A DNA stretch of 64,000 bases from an uncultured Thermoanaerobaculia bacterium (lineage in GTDB: Bacteria > Acidobacteriota > Thermoanaerobaculia > Multivoradales > Multivoraceae): the NCBI GenBank assembly GCA_951813015.1, contig CATOTG010000006.1:620001-684000 (forward strand), read 5' to 3'. Position 1 is the stretch's first letter. Each line of letters opens with the position of its first letter. Shown here piece after piece: positions 8,088-16,500 of this stretch. The notes under the pieces are model-generated. The model saw nothing but the letters and a program-made list of their open reading frames with translations. It had not been told where the DNA came from and made no database searches. A program made the position numbers and the translations under genes.

Positions 8088-9401
8088 GTGGCCGGGCGGG
8101 GGGCGGCGCCGGAGGGCGGTCTCGGCCAGGCGGTGGCGAAGGTGCTCCCCCGGGGCGGCGTGGCGGCGCTGCGGCCGGAAGGGCTTCTCCTCCTGCGCGG
8201 CCCGGAGGCGCTCGCGGCGCCGGAGGAACTGCCCGACGAGGTCGTGATCGGCTGGGCCTACGACACCGCGACGTTTGAGTCCGCACCGAGCGGCTACGAC
8301 CGGCTGATCCTCGGTCTGCTGGAGGCGGGGTTCCGGCCGGTGGCCGAGCGGGCCGGTCTCCCGGCGCCGGTCGCCGGGCACGAGGCGGCGCCGCCGTTCA
8401 GGGTGGTGCGGGCGCGCCGCGACGGGTACCGCATCCGCAGCTACCGGTCGGGAGACGAGCCGGCAATCCTCGAGTTGTTTCGGGACAGCTTCGGCAGCGA
8501 CCTGAGCCTGGAGCGCTGGGCCTGGAAGTACCACCACAACCCGCGGGGCGGTCCCCGGATCTCGCTCGCGTTCGCGCCCGACGGCGAGCTCGCGTGCCAG
8601 TACTGCGCCTACCCGGTGCGCTGGCGCGGCCTGCCGCCGACCAGCCCCGCCGACAGCCACCAGGTCGGCGACACGATGACGCGCCGCAGCGCCCGCGCCG
8701 TCGGCCGCGGGCCCACGAGCCTGCTGGCGCGGGCGGCGCGGCACTTCTGCCTCGTGAACTGCAAGGGGCGGGTCGCGTTCAACTACGGCTTCAACACGGG
8801 CAACATCCAGAGGTTCTCCAACCGCTTCCTGGGCGTGCGGCAGGTGGAGGAGGCGCCCTACCGGGAGCTGCCGCCCGACGCCCCGCTCAGCCGCAACGCC
8901 CGGCTGGGCGCCCGCTACGAGCTGCGGCGGATCGTGGAGCGTTGCGGGGTCGACGCGGAGTTCGATGCCCTGTTCGGGCGCGTGAGCGACCGCTACGGGC
9001 TGCTGGTCGAGCGTTCCTCCGAGTACCTGCGCTGGCGCTATCTCGAGTGTCCGGCCGGCGGCCCCGAGTTGATCGCCGCGTACCGGCGAGGACGGCTGGT
9101 GGCCTGGGCGGCGGCGACGCGGCTGCCCGACCGGGTGGAATGGGGCGACGCCCTGGTTGATCCCGCCGAGCGGCGGGCGGTGCGGGCGCTGCTCGCCGAG
9201 ATGCGGTCGCCGGGCCTCCCGGTCACCGGCTGGTTCAGCGATCGGCCGCGCTGGCTGTCAAAAGAACTGGACGCTCTCGGCCTGGTCCGGCGCCCCGAAC
9301 CCCAGGGGCTGGTCACCGGTCTGGCGCCCTTCGTCCGCGGCGACGCCGTGTCGCTGATGCGCAAGGGCTACTACACGAAGGGCGACAGCGATCTGTTCTA
9401 G
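8088..9401 (+). CDS. GNAT-like N-acyltransferase, probable 5' frameshift
   Basis: The open frame from GTG 8088 gives 437 residues. The segment YRIRSYRSGDEPAILELFRD near residue 118 is a typical GNAT opening, and the rest resembles GNAT-fold proteins of envelope-glycan loci. The natural start may be GTG 8021, whose GTGA overlaps the glycosyltransferase stop and begins a good N-terminus (VNAERGSETAAAAVEAWNRC). That frame joins this one if one G is removed from the run of six near 8098-8103. The substrate is unknown; the neighbours suggest an amino-sugar or glycan precursor. Confidence 0.7.
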   Translation: MAGRGAAPEGGLGQAVAKVLPRGGVAALRPEGLLLLRGPEALAAPEELPDEVVIGWAYDTATFESAPSGYDRLILGLLEAGFRPVAERAGLPAPVAGHEAAPPFRVVRARRDGYRIRSYRSGDEPAILELFRDSFGSDLSLERWAWKYHHNPRGGPRISLAFAPDGELACQYCAYPVRWRGLPPTSPADSHQVGDTMTRRSARAVGRGPTSLLARAARHFCLVNCKGRVAFNYGFNTGNIQRFSNRFLGVRQVEEAPYRELPPDAPLSRNARLGARYELRRIVERCGVDAEFDALFGRVSDRYGLLVERSSEYLRWRYLECPAGGPELIAAYRRGRLVAWAAATRLPDRVEWGDALVDPAERRAVRALLAEMRSPGLPVTGWFSDRPRWLSKELDALGLVRRPEPQGLVTGLAPFVRGDAVSLMRKGYYTKGDSDLF

Positions 9402-9615
9402 CAGCCCATGACGCTCGACGAGTTCGTGCGCTTCTCGGCCTTTAGGGAGCGCATCCGGGTTGAGCCGCGGCGGGCGGGAAGGTCGTCCAGCGCCCGGCGA
9501 CGACACCCAATCTGCACCAGTGCGCTAGAATCGGCTCGCTACGCAACAACGCTCGCGGGCTGCCGGAACGAAGGGACCGGTGCGGCCCTTTGGCGGGCAG
9601 CTTTGGGAGTACGTT

Positions 9616-10143
9616 GTGGCCGTCAGGATGAACGATACGTTGCTCGAGTTGATCAAGGGCGACATCACGGAACTCGAGGTTGACGCGATCGTCAATCCGG
9701 CGAACGAGGAACTGAAGCTTGGCGGTGGCGTCGCCGGCGCCGTTCGCGAGAAGGGCGGCGCCTCGATCCAGGACGAGTGCAACCGCATCGGCGGCACGCC
9801 GGTCGGCACGGCGGTGATGACGGGCGCCGGCACGCTGAAGGCGAAGCAGGTGATCCACGCCGTCGGTCCCCGCATGGGCGAGGGCGACGAGGACCGCAAG
9901 CTGGCCGCCGCCGTGCGCGCGTCGTTGGCCCTCGCCGATCGCAACGGCCAGCGCACGATCGCGATCCCGGCGATTTCCACCGGCGTCTTCGGCTACCCGG
10001 TCGACCGCTGCGCCCGCATCCTGCTGACGGAGGTTCACCGCTACCTCCAGGGCGGCACGAAGCTGGAGCGCGTCGTCGTCTGCCTGCACGGCGACCAGAA
10101 CTTCCAGACGTTCCGCAACGAACTCCGCCGCGGCTTCCGGTAA
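9616..10143 (+). CDS. macro-domain protein (ADP-ribose binding or deacetylase)
   Basis: 175 residues from GTG 9616, chosen because GGGAG (9605-9609) lies 6 nt upstream; ATG 9628 is the alternative. It is a near-complete single macro domain. IKGDITELEVDAIVNPANEE and LGGGVAGAV form the ADP-ribose pocket, and AISTGVFGYPVD is the second binding loop. It matches the O-acetyl-ADP-ribose deacetylase / YmdB class, which removes ADP-ribose or acetyl-ADP-ribose adducts in the cytoplasm. The exact substrate is inferred from family only. The 214 nt before it hold no gene I can support. Confidence 0.88.
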   Translation: MAVRMNDTLLELIKGDITELEVDAIVNPANEELKLGGGVAGAVREKGGASIQDECNRIGGTPVGTAVMTGAGTLKAKQVIHAVGPRMGEGDEDRKLAAAVRASLALADRNGQRTIAIPAISTGVFGYPVDRCARILLTEVHRYLQGGTKLERVVVCLHGDQNFQTFRNELRRGFR

Positions 10144-10145
10144 CC

Positions 10146-10250
10146 GGGTGCGCCGGCCTGGCGCCGGCCTGCCATCCGTGCGCCCGCGGACGGGCGCACG
10201 GACTGGTTCGCGAGTGGCGCTGATCCGCGCCACCCGGGTTCCGGCCGGCA
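10146..10250 (-). repeat. dispersed two-hairpin intergenic element, copy 1 (inverted)
   Basis: Same element as at 46722 and 61820 but in the opposite orientation. The best stem is CCGTGCGCCCG with CGGGCGCACGG (11-bp arms, 4-nt loop). The second stem has arms around GGCGC and GCGCC near the word CCGGGTTCCGGCC. It lies just after the macro-domain stop. Confidence 0.7.
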
Positions 10251-10304
10251 TCCGGTCGCTGGAGGGCTGATAGCCTGCGTCGCTTTGCTGGCGATGACCT
10301 TCGT

Positions 10305-10721
10305 ATGAGCTCGAACTTGCAGCCGCTCCACGTGGCCTTCACCGCCACGCCGGAGATCTTCGCCACCGACAACAAGGGGGCGTTCGTCTTCCCGTTGACG
10401 CACGCGCAGGGGGAGCGGGTGGAGACGCTCCGCTACGACGAGATGCGGTTCGTCGTCTCCGTGTGGCATCCGCGCGAAGGCAAGAACATCGATCTGGACA
10501 AGGCGTACCTGGAGCTGCGGGCGAACTTCGTCGAGGACGGTCACTGGACGCGGCTGGCCGAGCTGGAGCCGGTCGTGTCGCCCTACCAGCGGGGCGAGAC
10601 CTTCGACGGCTGGATCGTCCTGCCGGTGCTGTCGGGGGACACGGCGTTGCGGCTTCACGGCGGCGGCTTCCAGCCCCGCACGCGGATGCAGATCCGGGCT
10701 TCGGCCTACTTCGTGGCCTGA
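10305..10721 (+). CDS. conserved-looking hypothetical protein
   Basis: 138 residues from ATG 10305. It is acidic and beta-rich, with no signal peptide or membrane segment, and neighbour-like codon use. Readable segments are FVFPLTHAQGERVETLRYDE, YLELRANFVEDGHWTRLAEL and the ending RTRMQIRASAYFVA. I do not recognise the family. It lies between the macro-domain gene and apgM on the same strand and may be cotranscribed with apgM. Confidence 0.6.
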   Translation: MSSNLQPLHVAFTATPEIFATDNKGAFVFPLTHAQGERVETLRYDEMRFVVSVWHPREGKNIDLDKAYLELRANFVEDGHWTRLAELEPVVSPYQRGETFDGWIVLPVLSGDTALRLHGGGFQPRTRMQIRASAYFVA

Positions 10722-10788
10722 ACGGCGCCGCCGTGACGCGGATGGCGCTGCTGGACGGAGAGTGCGCGGCGGGTTGGTGCGACGGATC

Positions 10789-12333
10789 ATGGCCGCGTCC
10801 CGCAGGCCGACCGGCGTGACCGCCTTGACGCGGCGGGAGCTGCTCGCTCGCCTGGCGCAGCGGAACGATCGCCGGATCGTCTTGCTGGTGCTCGACGGCA
10901 TTGGCGACCTGCGCACGGCCGACCAGCCACGGACGGCGCTGGAAGAGGCGCGGACCCCGAATCTGGACCGTCTGGCCGCGCGGTCGGCGCTGGGCCGCCT
11001 GACGCCGGCGGGAACCGGCGTCACGCCGGGCAGCGGCCCGGGTCATCTGGCCCTGTTCGGCTACGAACCGACCTCGCCCGATGCGGACATCGGCCGCGGC
11101 GTGCTGGAAGCGCTCGGCCTGGGCCTGGACTTCCCGCCCGACGTGGTCGTGGCGCGGGGCAACTTCGCTACGGTGGATCGTGACGGGCTGCTGCTGGACC
11201 GGCGCGCCGGCCGCATCCCGACCGCGGAGGGCGAGCGGATCTGCGCGCTTCTCGCCCGGCGGCTCGACGCCGCCGGCGGCGTGCTCGGCGACGGCGTCCA
11301 CGTCGAGGTGCACCCTGGCGAGGCGTATCGCTTCGTCCTCCTGTTCCGGGCGGTGGAAGGGACGCCGCCGCTCGATCCGGGCCTGCTGGACACGGACCCG
11401 CAGCGGCTCGGCGTGCCGCCGCTGGCGCTTGTGGCTTCCCGCGCCGTTTCCGCGTCCGCTCAAGAAGAGCGGTTCGGCGCGCCGCAGCCGGCGCCCGAGG
11501 CGGCCAGGGCAGATTCGCGTGCCGGGTCGCAGTCAGGGACTTCCGGAACCGGCTCGACGCGCCCGGCGCTCAAGGCGGCCACGGTGTCGGGCGCCGTCGG
11601 CGCCGGCGAAGCTCCGGCGATTCATCCCGCGTTACAGCGGAACGCGGACCGTATCCGCGACCGCATACACCGTGAGCTAGCGGTTCGAGCTGCCGATCAC
11701 GAAGGGGAGGCGGCTCGCGAAACCGTCCGCCGTCTGGCGCCGGCCGTCGAGGCGCTGCAGCGGGAGCTGCGCGCGGAGGAGCGCGCGAACACGTTCCTGC
11801 TCCGGGGCTTCTCCAGCCTGCCGGCCCTGCCCGGCGTCGGCGAGCTCTACGGCCTGCGCGCGGCCGCCCTGGCCGGCTACCCCCTCTACCGCGGCGTGGC
11901 GAAGGTCTGCGGCATGGATGTCGTCGACTGCGGCAAGCCGTTCGAGCAGGTCCTCGACCGGCTCGAAGAACGCTGGCGCGACTTCGACTACTTTTTCCTC
12001 CACGTCAAGGGAACCGACATGGCCGGCGAGGACGGGGATCTTGCGGCGAAGGTCGCCGTGATCGAAGAGGTCGACCGTTTGCTGCCGCGTCTGCTGGCGC
12101 TTCAGCCCGACGTCCTGGCGATCACCGGCGACCACTCGACCCCGGCGCCGATGAAGGCCCACAGCTGGCACCCGGCGCCGCTGCTCCTGTGGTCGGCGAC
12201 GTGTTTCGCGGACGACTGTTCGCGCTTCACCGAGGTGGAGGCGATTCGCGGCGCCGTGGGCACGATCCCGTCAAGCGAGTTGATGGGGCTGTTGCTGGCG
12301 AACGCCGGGAAGCTGGCGAAGTTCGGGGCCTAG
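10789..12333 (+). CDS. apgM: 2,3-bisphosphoglycerate-independent phosphoglycerate mutase, archaeal type
   Basis: 514 residues from ATG 10789 (GTG 10762 is possible). ApgM interconverts 3- and 2-phosphoglycerate in glycolysis and belongs to the alkaline phosphatase superfamily. Visible landmarks are VLLVLDGIGD (metal site), GVTPGSGPGHLALFGY (phosphorylated Ser region), FLHVKGTDMAGEDGDL, VLAITGDHSTPAPM and HSWHPAPLLL. It is longer than the usual roughly 400 residues, because a Ala/Ser/Gly-rich stretch (about residues 217-300) is inserted between the two halves. The 3' end, from 12222, is duplicated at 34772. Confidence 0.9.
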   Translation: MAASRRPTGVTALTRRELLARLAQRNDRRIVLLVLDGIGDLRTADQPRTALEEARTPNLDRLAARSALGRLTPAGTGVTPGSGPGHLALFGYEPTSPDADIGRGVLEALGLGLDFPPDVVVARGNFATVDRDGLLLDRRAGRIPTAEGERICALLARRLDAAGGVLGDGVHVEVHPGEAYRFVLLFRAVEGTPPLDPGLLDTDPQRLGVPPLALVASRAVSASAQEERFGAPQPAPEAARADSRAGSQSGTSGTGSTRPALKAATVSGAVGAGEAPAIHPALQRNADRIRDRIHRELAVRAADHEGEAARETVRRLAPAVEALQRELRAEERANTFLLRGFSSLPALPGVGELYGLRAAALAGYPLYRGVAKVCGMDVVDCGKPFEQVLDRLEERWRDFDYFFLHVKGTDMAGEDGDLAAKVAVIEEVDRLLPRLLALQPDVLAITGDHSTPAPMKAHSWHPAPLLLWSATCFADDCSRFTEVEAIRGAVGTIPSSELMGLLLANAGKLAKFGA

Positions 12334-12347
12334 GGCCGGCGGACAGC
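12222..12347 (+). repeat. left direct repeat of island: 3' end of apgM
   Basis: This 126-bp stretch covers the last 112 bases of apgM and a few after its stop. It aligns without gaps to 34772-34897 (offset 22550), with about ten mismatches in the first 113 bases by eye. The two copies bound the accessory island. The intact gene is this left copy. Confidence 0.8.
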
Positions 12348-12389
12348 GGCTCACGCCTGGCAGTCTGCCGGTTCCTCGGCAGGCAGGGA

Positions 12390-12497
12390 CTACTTCTTCT
12401 TGGGCGGCGGCGGCGGGGGCTTTGGCGGCTTTCCGGAAGAGGCGCTCCGGAGTTCGCCCCGGCTCTTGCCGTCGCTACCAGGCTTCTTGCGCGACAT
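12390..12497 (-). CDS. possible small basic Pro/Lys-rich peptide
   Basis: 35 residues: MSRKKPGSDGKSRGELRSAS, then a stretch of prolines ending KKK. It starts inside the 3' end of the SLATT-like gene, overlapping it by 23 nt, which would fit translational coupling. It is strongly basic and low in complexity. No family is recognised, and it may be chance. Confidence 0.3.
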   Translation of the reverse strand: MSRKKPGSDGKSRGELRSASSGKPPKPPPPPPKKK

Positions 12498-13002
12498 ACC
12501 TGCCCACCATGAACTGATCGGCCTCCCTGGTGCACTGCTCGTTCAGCCGCTCGTTCATCTGCAGGTCCACGTCGCCTGCGCGTCCCGTCGTTCTCAGAAT
12601 GCTCTCGGACAGCTGCCTCAGCTTGACGATGACCTCCTGCTCCCCTGACTCCTGCTGGTTGACCTCATGCCAGAGCTGACGGTAGTCCTCGGCCAGTTCG
12701 CTGCAACGCTGGCTGATTTCGAAGGATGCAGCGGCCTTCCTGGCGTGGTCTCCAAGAAAGTCCACAGCCAGTAGAACCGCGGCAAACGCGCTTACGCTCC
12801 AGATCACCGCCGCTGGCGCGTCCTTCAAGGCGCCGACGACGTTTCCCGAGACCGACAGGAAGATGAGGAGACGGATCGTTCGCCGCCAGAGCTGATAGCG
12901 GGTGTAGAGCCTGAAGTAGTAGCGCTCGAGGCGCACTGCGTCGAGATAGTCGAGCCACGCTTCGTTCCGCCACGACTCGCTGATCTGTTCCGTGGTTGCC
13001 AT
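12475..13002 (-). CDS. SLATT-like two-TM protein
   Basis: 175 residues. About 40 helical residues (LDAVRLERYYFRLYTRYQLW) are followed by two adjacent membrane helices (about 43-61, TIRLLIFLSVSGNVVGAL; about 66-85, AVIWSVSAFAAVLLAVDFLG) and a long cytosolic helical tail. This layout fits SLATT-type two-TM proteins, which in other bacteria are proposed membrane effectors of nucleotide-signal conflict systems. The match is by architecture only, and no SMODS or SLOG partner is visible. It lies downstream of the DUF5678-like gene on the same strand. A 43-bp near-copy of its interior is found at 20702. Confidence 0.65.
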   Translation of the reverse strand: MATTEQISESWRNEAWLDYLDAVRLERYYFRLYTRYQLWRRTIRLLIFLSVSGNVVGALKDAPAAVIWSVSAFAAVLLAVDFLGDHARKAAASFEISQRCSELAEDYRQLWHEVNQQESGEQEVIVKLRQLSESILRTTGRAGDVDLQMNERLNEQCTREADQFMVGRYVAQEAW

Positions 13003-13064
13003 GGTGCTCTCCGTAGGGCTGGTGGAAACCCACTGGCGGGTCCGACTGACGCCGCTGGTGGATG

Positions 13065-13175
13065 CTAACAGCGGAGGTTGACCGGAGCTTGCTTCTCCAG
13101 CCGCAGATTCAGCGGCAGTTGAATCTCGACCTGGACGATGGCGCCGAAGTGCTCCCTAAGCGGGATTCTCGGCAT
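13065..13175 (-). CDS. possible small or truncated protein after DUF5678-like gene
   Basis: 36 residues: MPRIPLREHFGAIVQVEIQL then PLNLRLEKQAPVNLRC. The start overlaps the end of the DUF5678-like gene by 20 nt in another frame. DUF5678-type genes are often followed by a small retropepsin-like aspartyl protease gene. This could be the stump of such a partner, but no catalytic DTG motif is present. Confidence 0.3.
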   Translation of the reverse strand: MPRIPLREHFGAIVQVEIQLPLNLRLEKQAPVNLRC

Positions 13176-13443
13176 CGGAGGGCGAGAGGGTTCTTGTCAC
13201 GACGGGCATCGCCACAGTGGGAACAGCCGGTTCGCCCGCCTTGAGGACCAGGTAACCGCGACCCTCGGTCCTCGTTCGCCACACCTGCCGGTAGCCGTCG
13301 CAGTTGGCCTCCACTTCATCCTGGTAGACGCCGATCAACTCGGCGCCGTGAATCAGGAGGTACCGCCCGGCGTACTTCCGGCGGTACTCCTCGAAGTGCT
13401 CTTCGTAGAAGGCGATCTCCTCCGCGAGCGCCTTGTCGGTCAT
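13156..13443 (-). CDS. DUF5678-like small protein
   Basis: 95 residues from ATG 13443, with AAGGAG just upstream. It starts MTDKALAEEIAFYEEHFEEY and continues RRKYAGRYLLIHGAELIGVY, the pattern of DUF5678: a short helix followed by a strand with an aromatic or 'usual residue W/L' position, of unknown function. It is divergent from the large HTH protein, with about 130 bp between the starts, so the two may share control by the operator at 13544. Confidence 0.6.
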   Translation of the reverse strand: MTDKALAEEIAFYEEHFEEYRRKYAGRYLLIHGAELIGVYQDEVEANCDGYRQVWRTRTEGRGYLVLKAGEPAVPTVAMPVVTRTLSPSDAENPA

Positions 13444-13538
13444 TGGGATCTCCTTCTCGATTGGCGACCGGCCGTCGCCTGGTTCGTGAACTCGAAAGAG
13501 AGCACCCCCTCCGCTCAAGACTGTTACCACAGCGGCTC

Positions 13539-13567
13539 TTGACAAGCGCTAAGTGGCGCTTTACAGT
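13539..13567 (+). promoter_or_regulatory. sigma70 promoter with operator in the spacer
   Basis: TTGACA (13539-13544), 17-bp spacer, TACAGT (13562-13567). The spacer region carries a perfect inverted repeat AAGCGC (13544-13549), TAAGTG, GCGCTT (13556-13561). The predicted RNA start near 13574 is only a few bases before the ATG at 13577, so the mRNA should be leaderless or nearly so. The encoded HigA-like HTH is an obvious candidate for binding this site. Confidence 0.65.
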
Positions 13568-13576
13568 TCTCTGGCT

Positions 13577-16500
13577 ATGCGGACACGAGACGAACCGAAG
13601 GGCGTGGGCGGCTACATCAGGCAACGGGTGATTCCTGCCGGAATGACAGTCACGGCGGCCGCCGTGAGACTGGATGTGAGCAGAGTCGCGCTGTCGAACC
13701 TCTTGAACGGAAGAGCCTCGCTGTCGCGGCAGATGGCCGTTCGACTGAAGACGGCCTTCGGGGCTGACCTGGACGAACTCTTCCGCATCCAGGCCGAGGC
13801 AGAGAGCGGTCGCCGCCGAGCAGAAGAGCGGACGATCGCGGTTCGGACATACGTACCGCCGCTTCTGACGATCAAGGCATCCCGGATCGACGGTTGGGCA
13901 GACCAGGCCGAGAACGCGGACAGGTGCTTGCCCGCTCTGGTGCGGAGGTTGATTCGGTCAACAGGCAGAGACCTGCTGGAGGTGGACTTTCCCGCATACG
14001 GCGAGGGGCAGCGACGGGGCTGGGACGGTCGCGTGGAAGCCAGGGCGGCGACGCCCTGGATCCCGGAGGGTCGGTCGGGCTGGGAGCTGAGTACATCCAG
14101 GGATACGGCGAGAAAGGCCACCTCCGACTTCAGGAATCGGCTGGCTCTGCCCGCGGAGGAGAGAGCCGAGACCACGTTCGTGTTCGTTTCGTCGCGCAAT
14201 TGGCCGAAGAAGAACCAGTGGGCGAAGAAGCGAAAGGCGGAGGGCCACTGGAAGGGCGTGAAGGCTCTGGACGCGAGCGATCTCGAGCAGTGGCTGGAGG
14301 AGTCGATCGAGGGCCAGGTCTGGCTCGCCGAACAGCTCCAGCTGCCGTCGGTCGAAGAGTGCATGACTCTCGACCGGGCATGGGAGCGATGGGCTGAAGT
14401 CACGCGGCCTCGGCTCTCAGAGGCCATCTTCGCGCCAGCCGTTCGCGCACATCGCGGAAAGTTCGTCTCCTGGCTCGGGAGGTCGGCCCCGAAAGAGCCG
14501 TTCGCGGTCGCGGCAGACTCCGCGGACGAGGCAATCGCCTTCCTCGCTTGCTTGTTCAGGGACGAGGGCGTTCCAGCAGAGTCCGGCGCTCGTGCTGTCG
14601 TCGTCAGCGCGGCGCAGACTCTGAGGACCTTGGCAGGCGCCACCTCGTCGTTCATCCCGATCGTCAGCGACGCCCGGGCAGAGCGTGAACTGGCTCACTG
14701 GCAGCGTCACGCAATCGTCGTCCGACCACGCAATGCGGTAGGCCCGAAGCCGGACATCGACCTCGGACTGCTGGGGCACGAGGCGTTCGAGAAATCGCTG
14801 ATGGCCATGGGGTTTAGTCGAGCACGGGTCGACCCGTTGGCCCGGGAGTCGGGCCGCTCTCCGACGATCTTGAGGCGCCGTCTCTCGGAGAATGCCGCGC
14901 TCAAGCAGCCGCGGTGGGCCGGCGATTTTGAGACGGCTCGAAAGATCGTTCCGATGGCCCTCGTCGGGTCATGGCACGTTGACTCGAAGGCTGATCAAGA
15001 GGTCCTCTCCACTCTCGCCGACCGGTCGTTTCGCGAGGTCGGTGAGCACATGGCAGATCTGCGGACGTGGGACGACAGTCCGGTTTGGTCCGCCGGCAGG
15101 TACTGCGGTGTCGTTTCCAAGATCGATGCGTTGTTTGCCGTAGCACGGCACATGACACGGAGAGACCTGGACGACTTCCTCTTTCTTTCCGAGTATGTCC
15201 TGTCTGAAGCCGACCCTGCTCTGAAACTCGCCCCGGATCAAAGATGGGCGGCGGCCCTCTACGACAAACTGCGTGACCATTCGGACGCACTCAGGACGGG
15301 GATCAGCGAAACGCTCGTTCTGCTGTCTGTGCATGGGAATGACCTGCTCCAGACGTCGCTGGGGGTCGACGTTGAAGCCCAGGTCTCGGACCTCGTCAGG
15401 CGGCTCCTGGCGCCTGACGGAGTGGAGGCGCCGTTGACTGTTGAGACGCTGATGTCCTATGACCGCGACCTTCCGAGGCTTGCGGAAGCGGCGCCGAACG
15501 CCTTTCTTGAGCTCCTTGAAGGGGACCTCAGGCGGGACGACTCGGCACTGTTCGAACTCCTGAAGCCGGCTCCTCCGGATCCCTTCGCGGACTGCCCGCG
15601 TACCGGTCTTCTCTGGGCGCTGGAGTGTCTGGCCTGGAACCCGCGGGATCTCTCGCGCGTGGTTCTGATCCTGGGACAGCTCTCGAAGACGCCTATTGAC
15701 GACAACTGGACCAATCGGCCGATCAACAGCCTGAAGGCGATCTTCGGGTCCTGGATGCCGCTGACGGCGGCGTCCCTCGACCATCGGTTTCGGGCGCTTG
15801 AGTTGTTGTGCGGGCGCACCCCGGATGTGGGTTGGCAGATCTGCATGGGGCAGTGCCGCGACGGCCCGCGGACAGGCGACTACAGCTATCGGCCGAGGTG
15901 GCGGGGCGATGCCGCGGACGCGGGCGAGCCGATTTCCCACCAAGAGCGCTTCGAGTTCGAGCGCCGGGCGCTGGTGTTGCTCCTTGAATGGCCAGAGGAG
16001 CTTGATGCCGGGAGACTGGGCGACCTGGTCGATCTGCTCGGCGGCATGGCGGGCGAGAACGTGGAGCGGGTGTGGGCGCTTATCGAAGGTTGGCTGGAAG
16101 GGAGACCTGAGGAGGAAGAGCGTGCAGCATTGCGGGAGCGGCTTCGGCGCTTCGGTTACGCGAGTGCCCATCCCGCACGCGCGGTCAAGCTTGCCCTGAG
16201 AGAGCGGGCGAAGGACCTGTACGAGCAGCTCGCGCCACAGGATCCGGCCAGTCGTCACGCGTGGTTGTTCGCGGAACACTGGATTCACGAGTGGCCTGAG
16301 GGCTTTGATGACGCGATGGACTACACCGAGCGGGAGGAGCGCATAACGAAGCGGCGGGAGGAAGCGATGGGGGAGATCTGGTCGGATCAAGGCCTTGAGG
16401 GGGCGCTTTCGCTTCTTCCTTCCAGCAACGCTGCCGGCACGGTGGGCACTTTCGTGTGGCAGTGCGCGCCCGATCGGCGCGCCCGTGCTGGCGTAGTTCA

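Noticed and set aside
9408..9683. 91-residue plus-strand frame after the GNAT-like gene
   Set aside because: It overlaps the start of the macro-domain gene in another frame and has no conserved content.
12360..12386. small CTGCCG/CGGCAG hairpin after apgM
   Set aside because: Six-base arms without a T-tract; too common in this GC-rich DNA to call a terminator.
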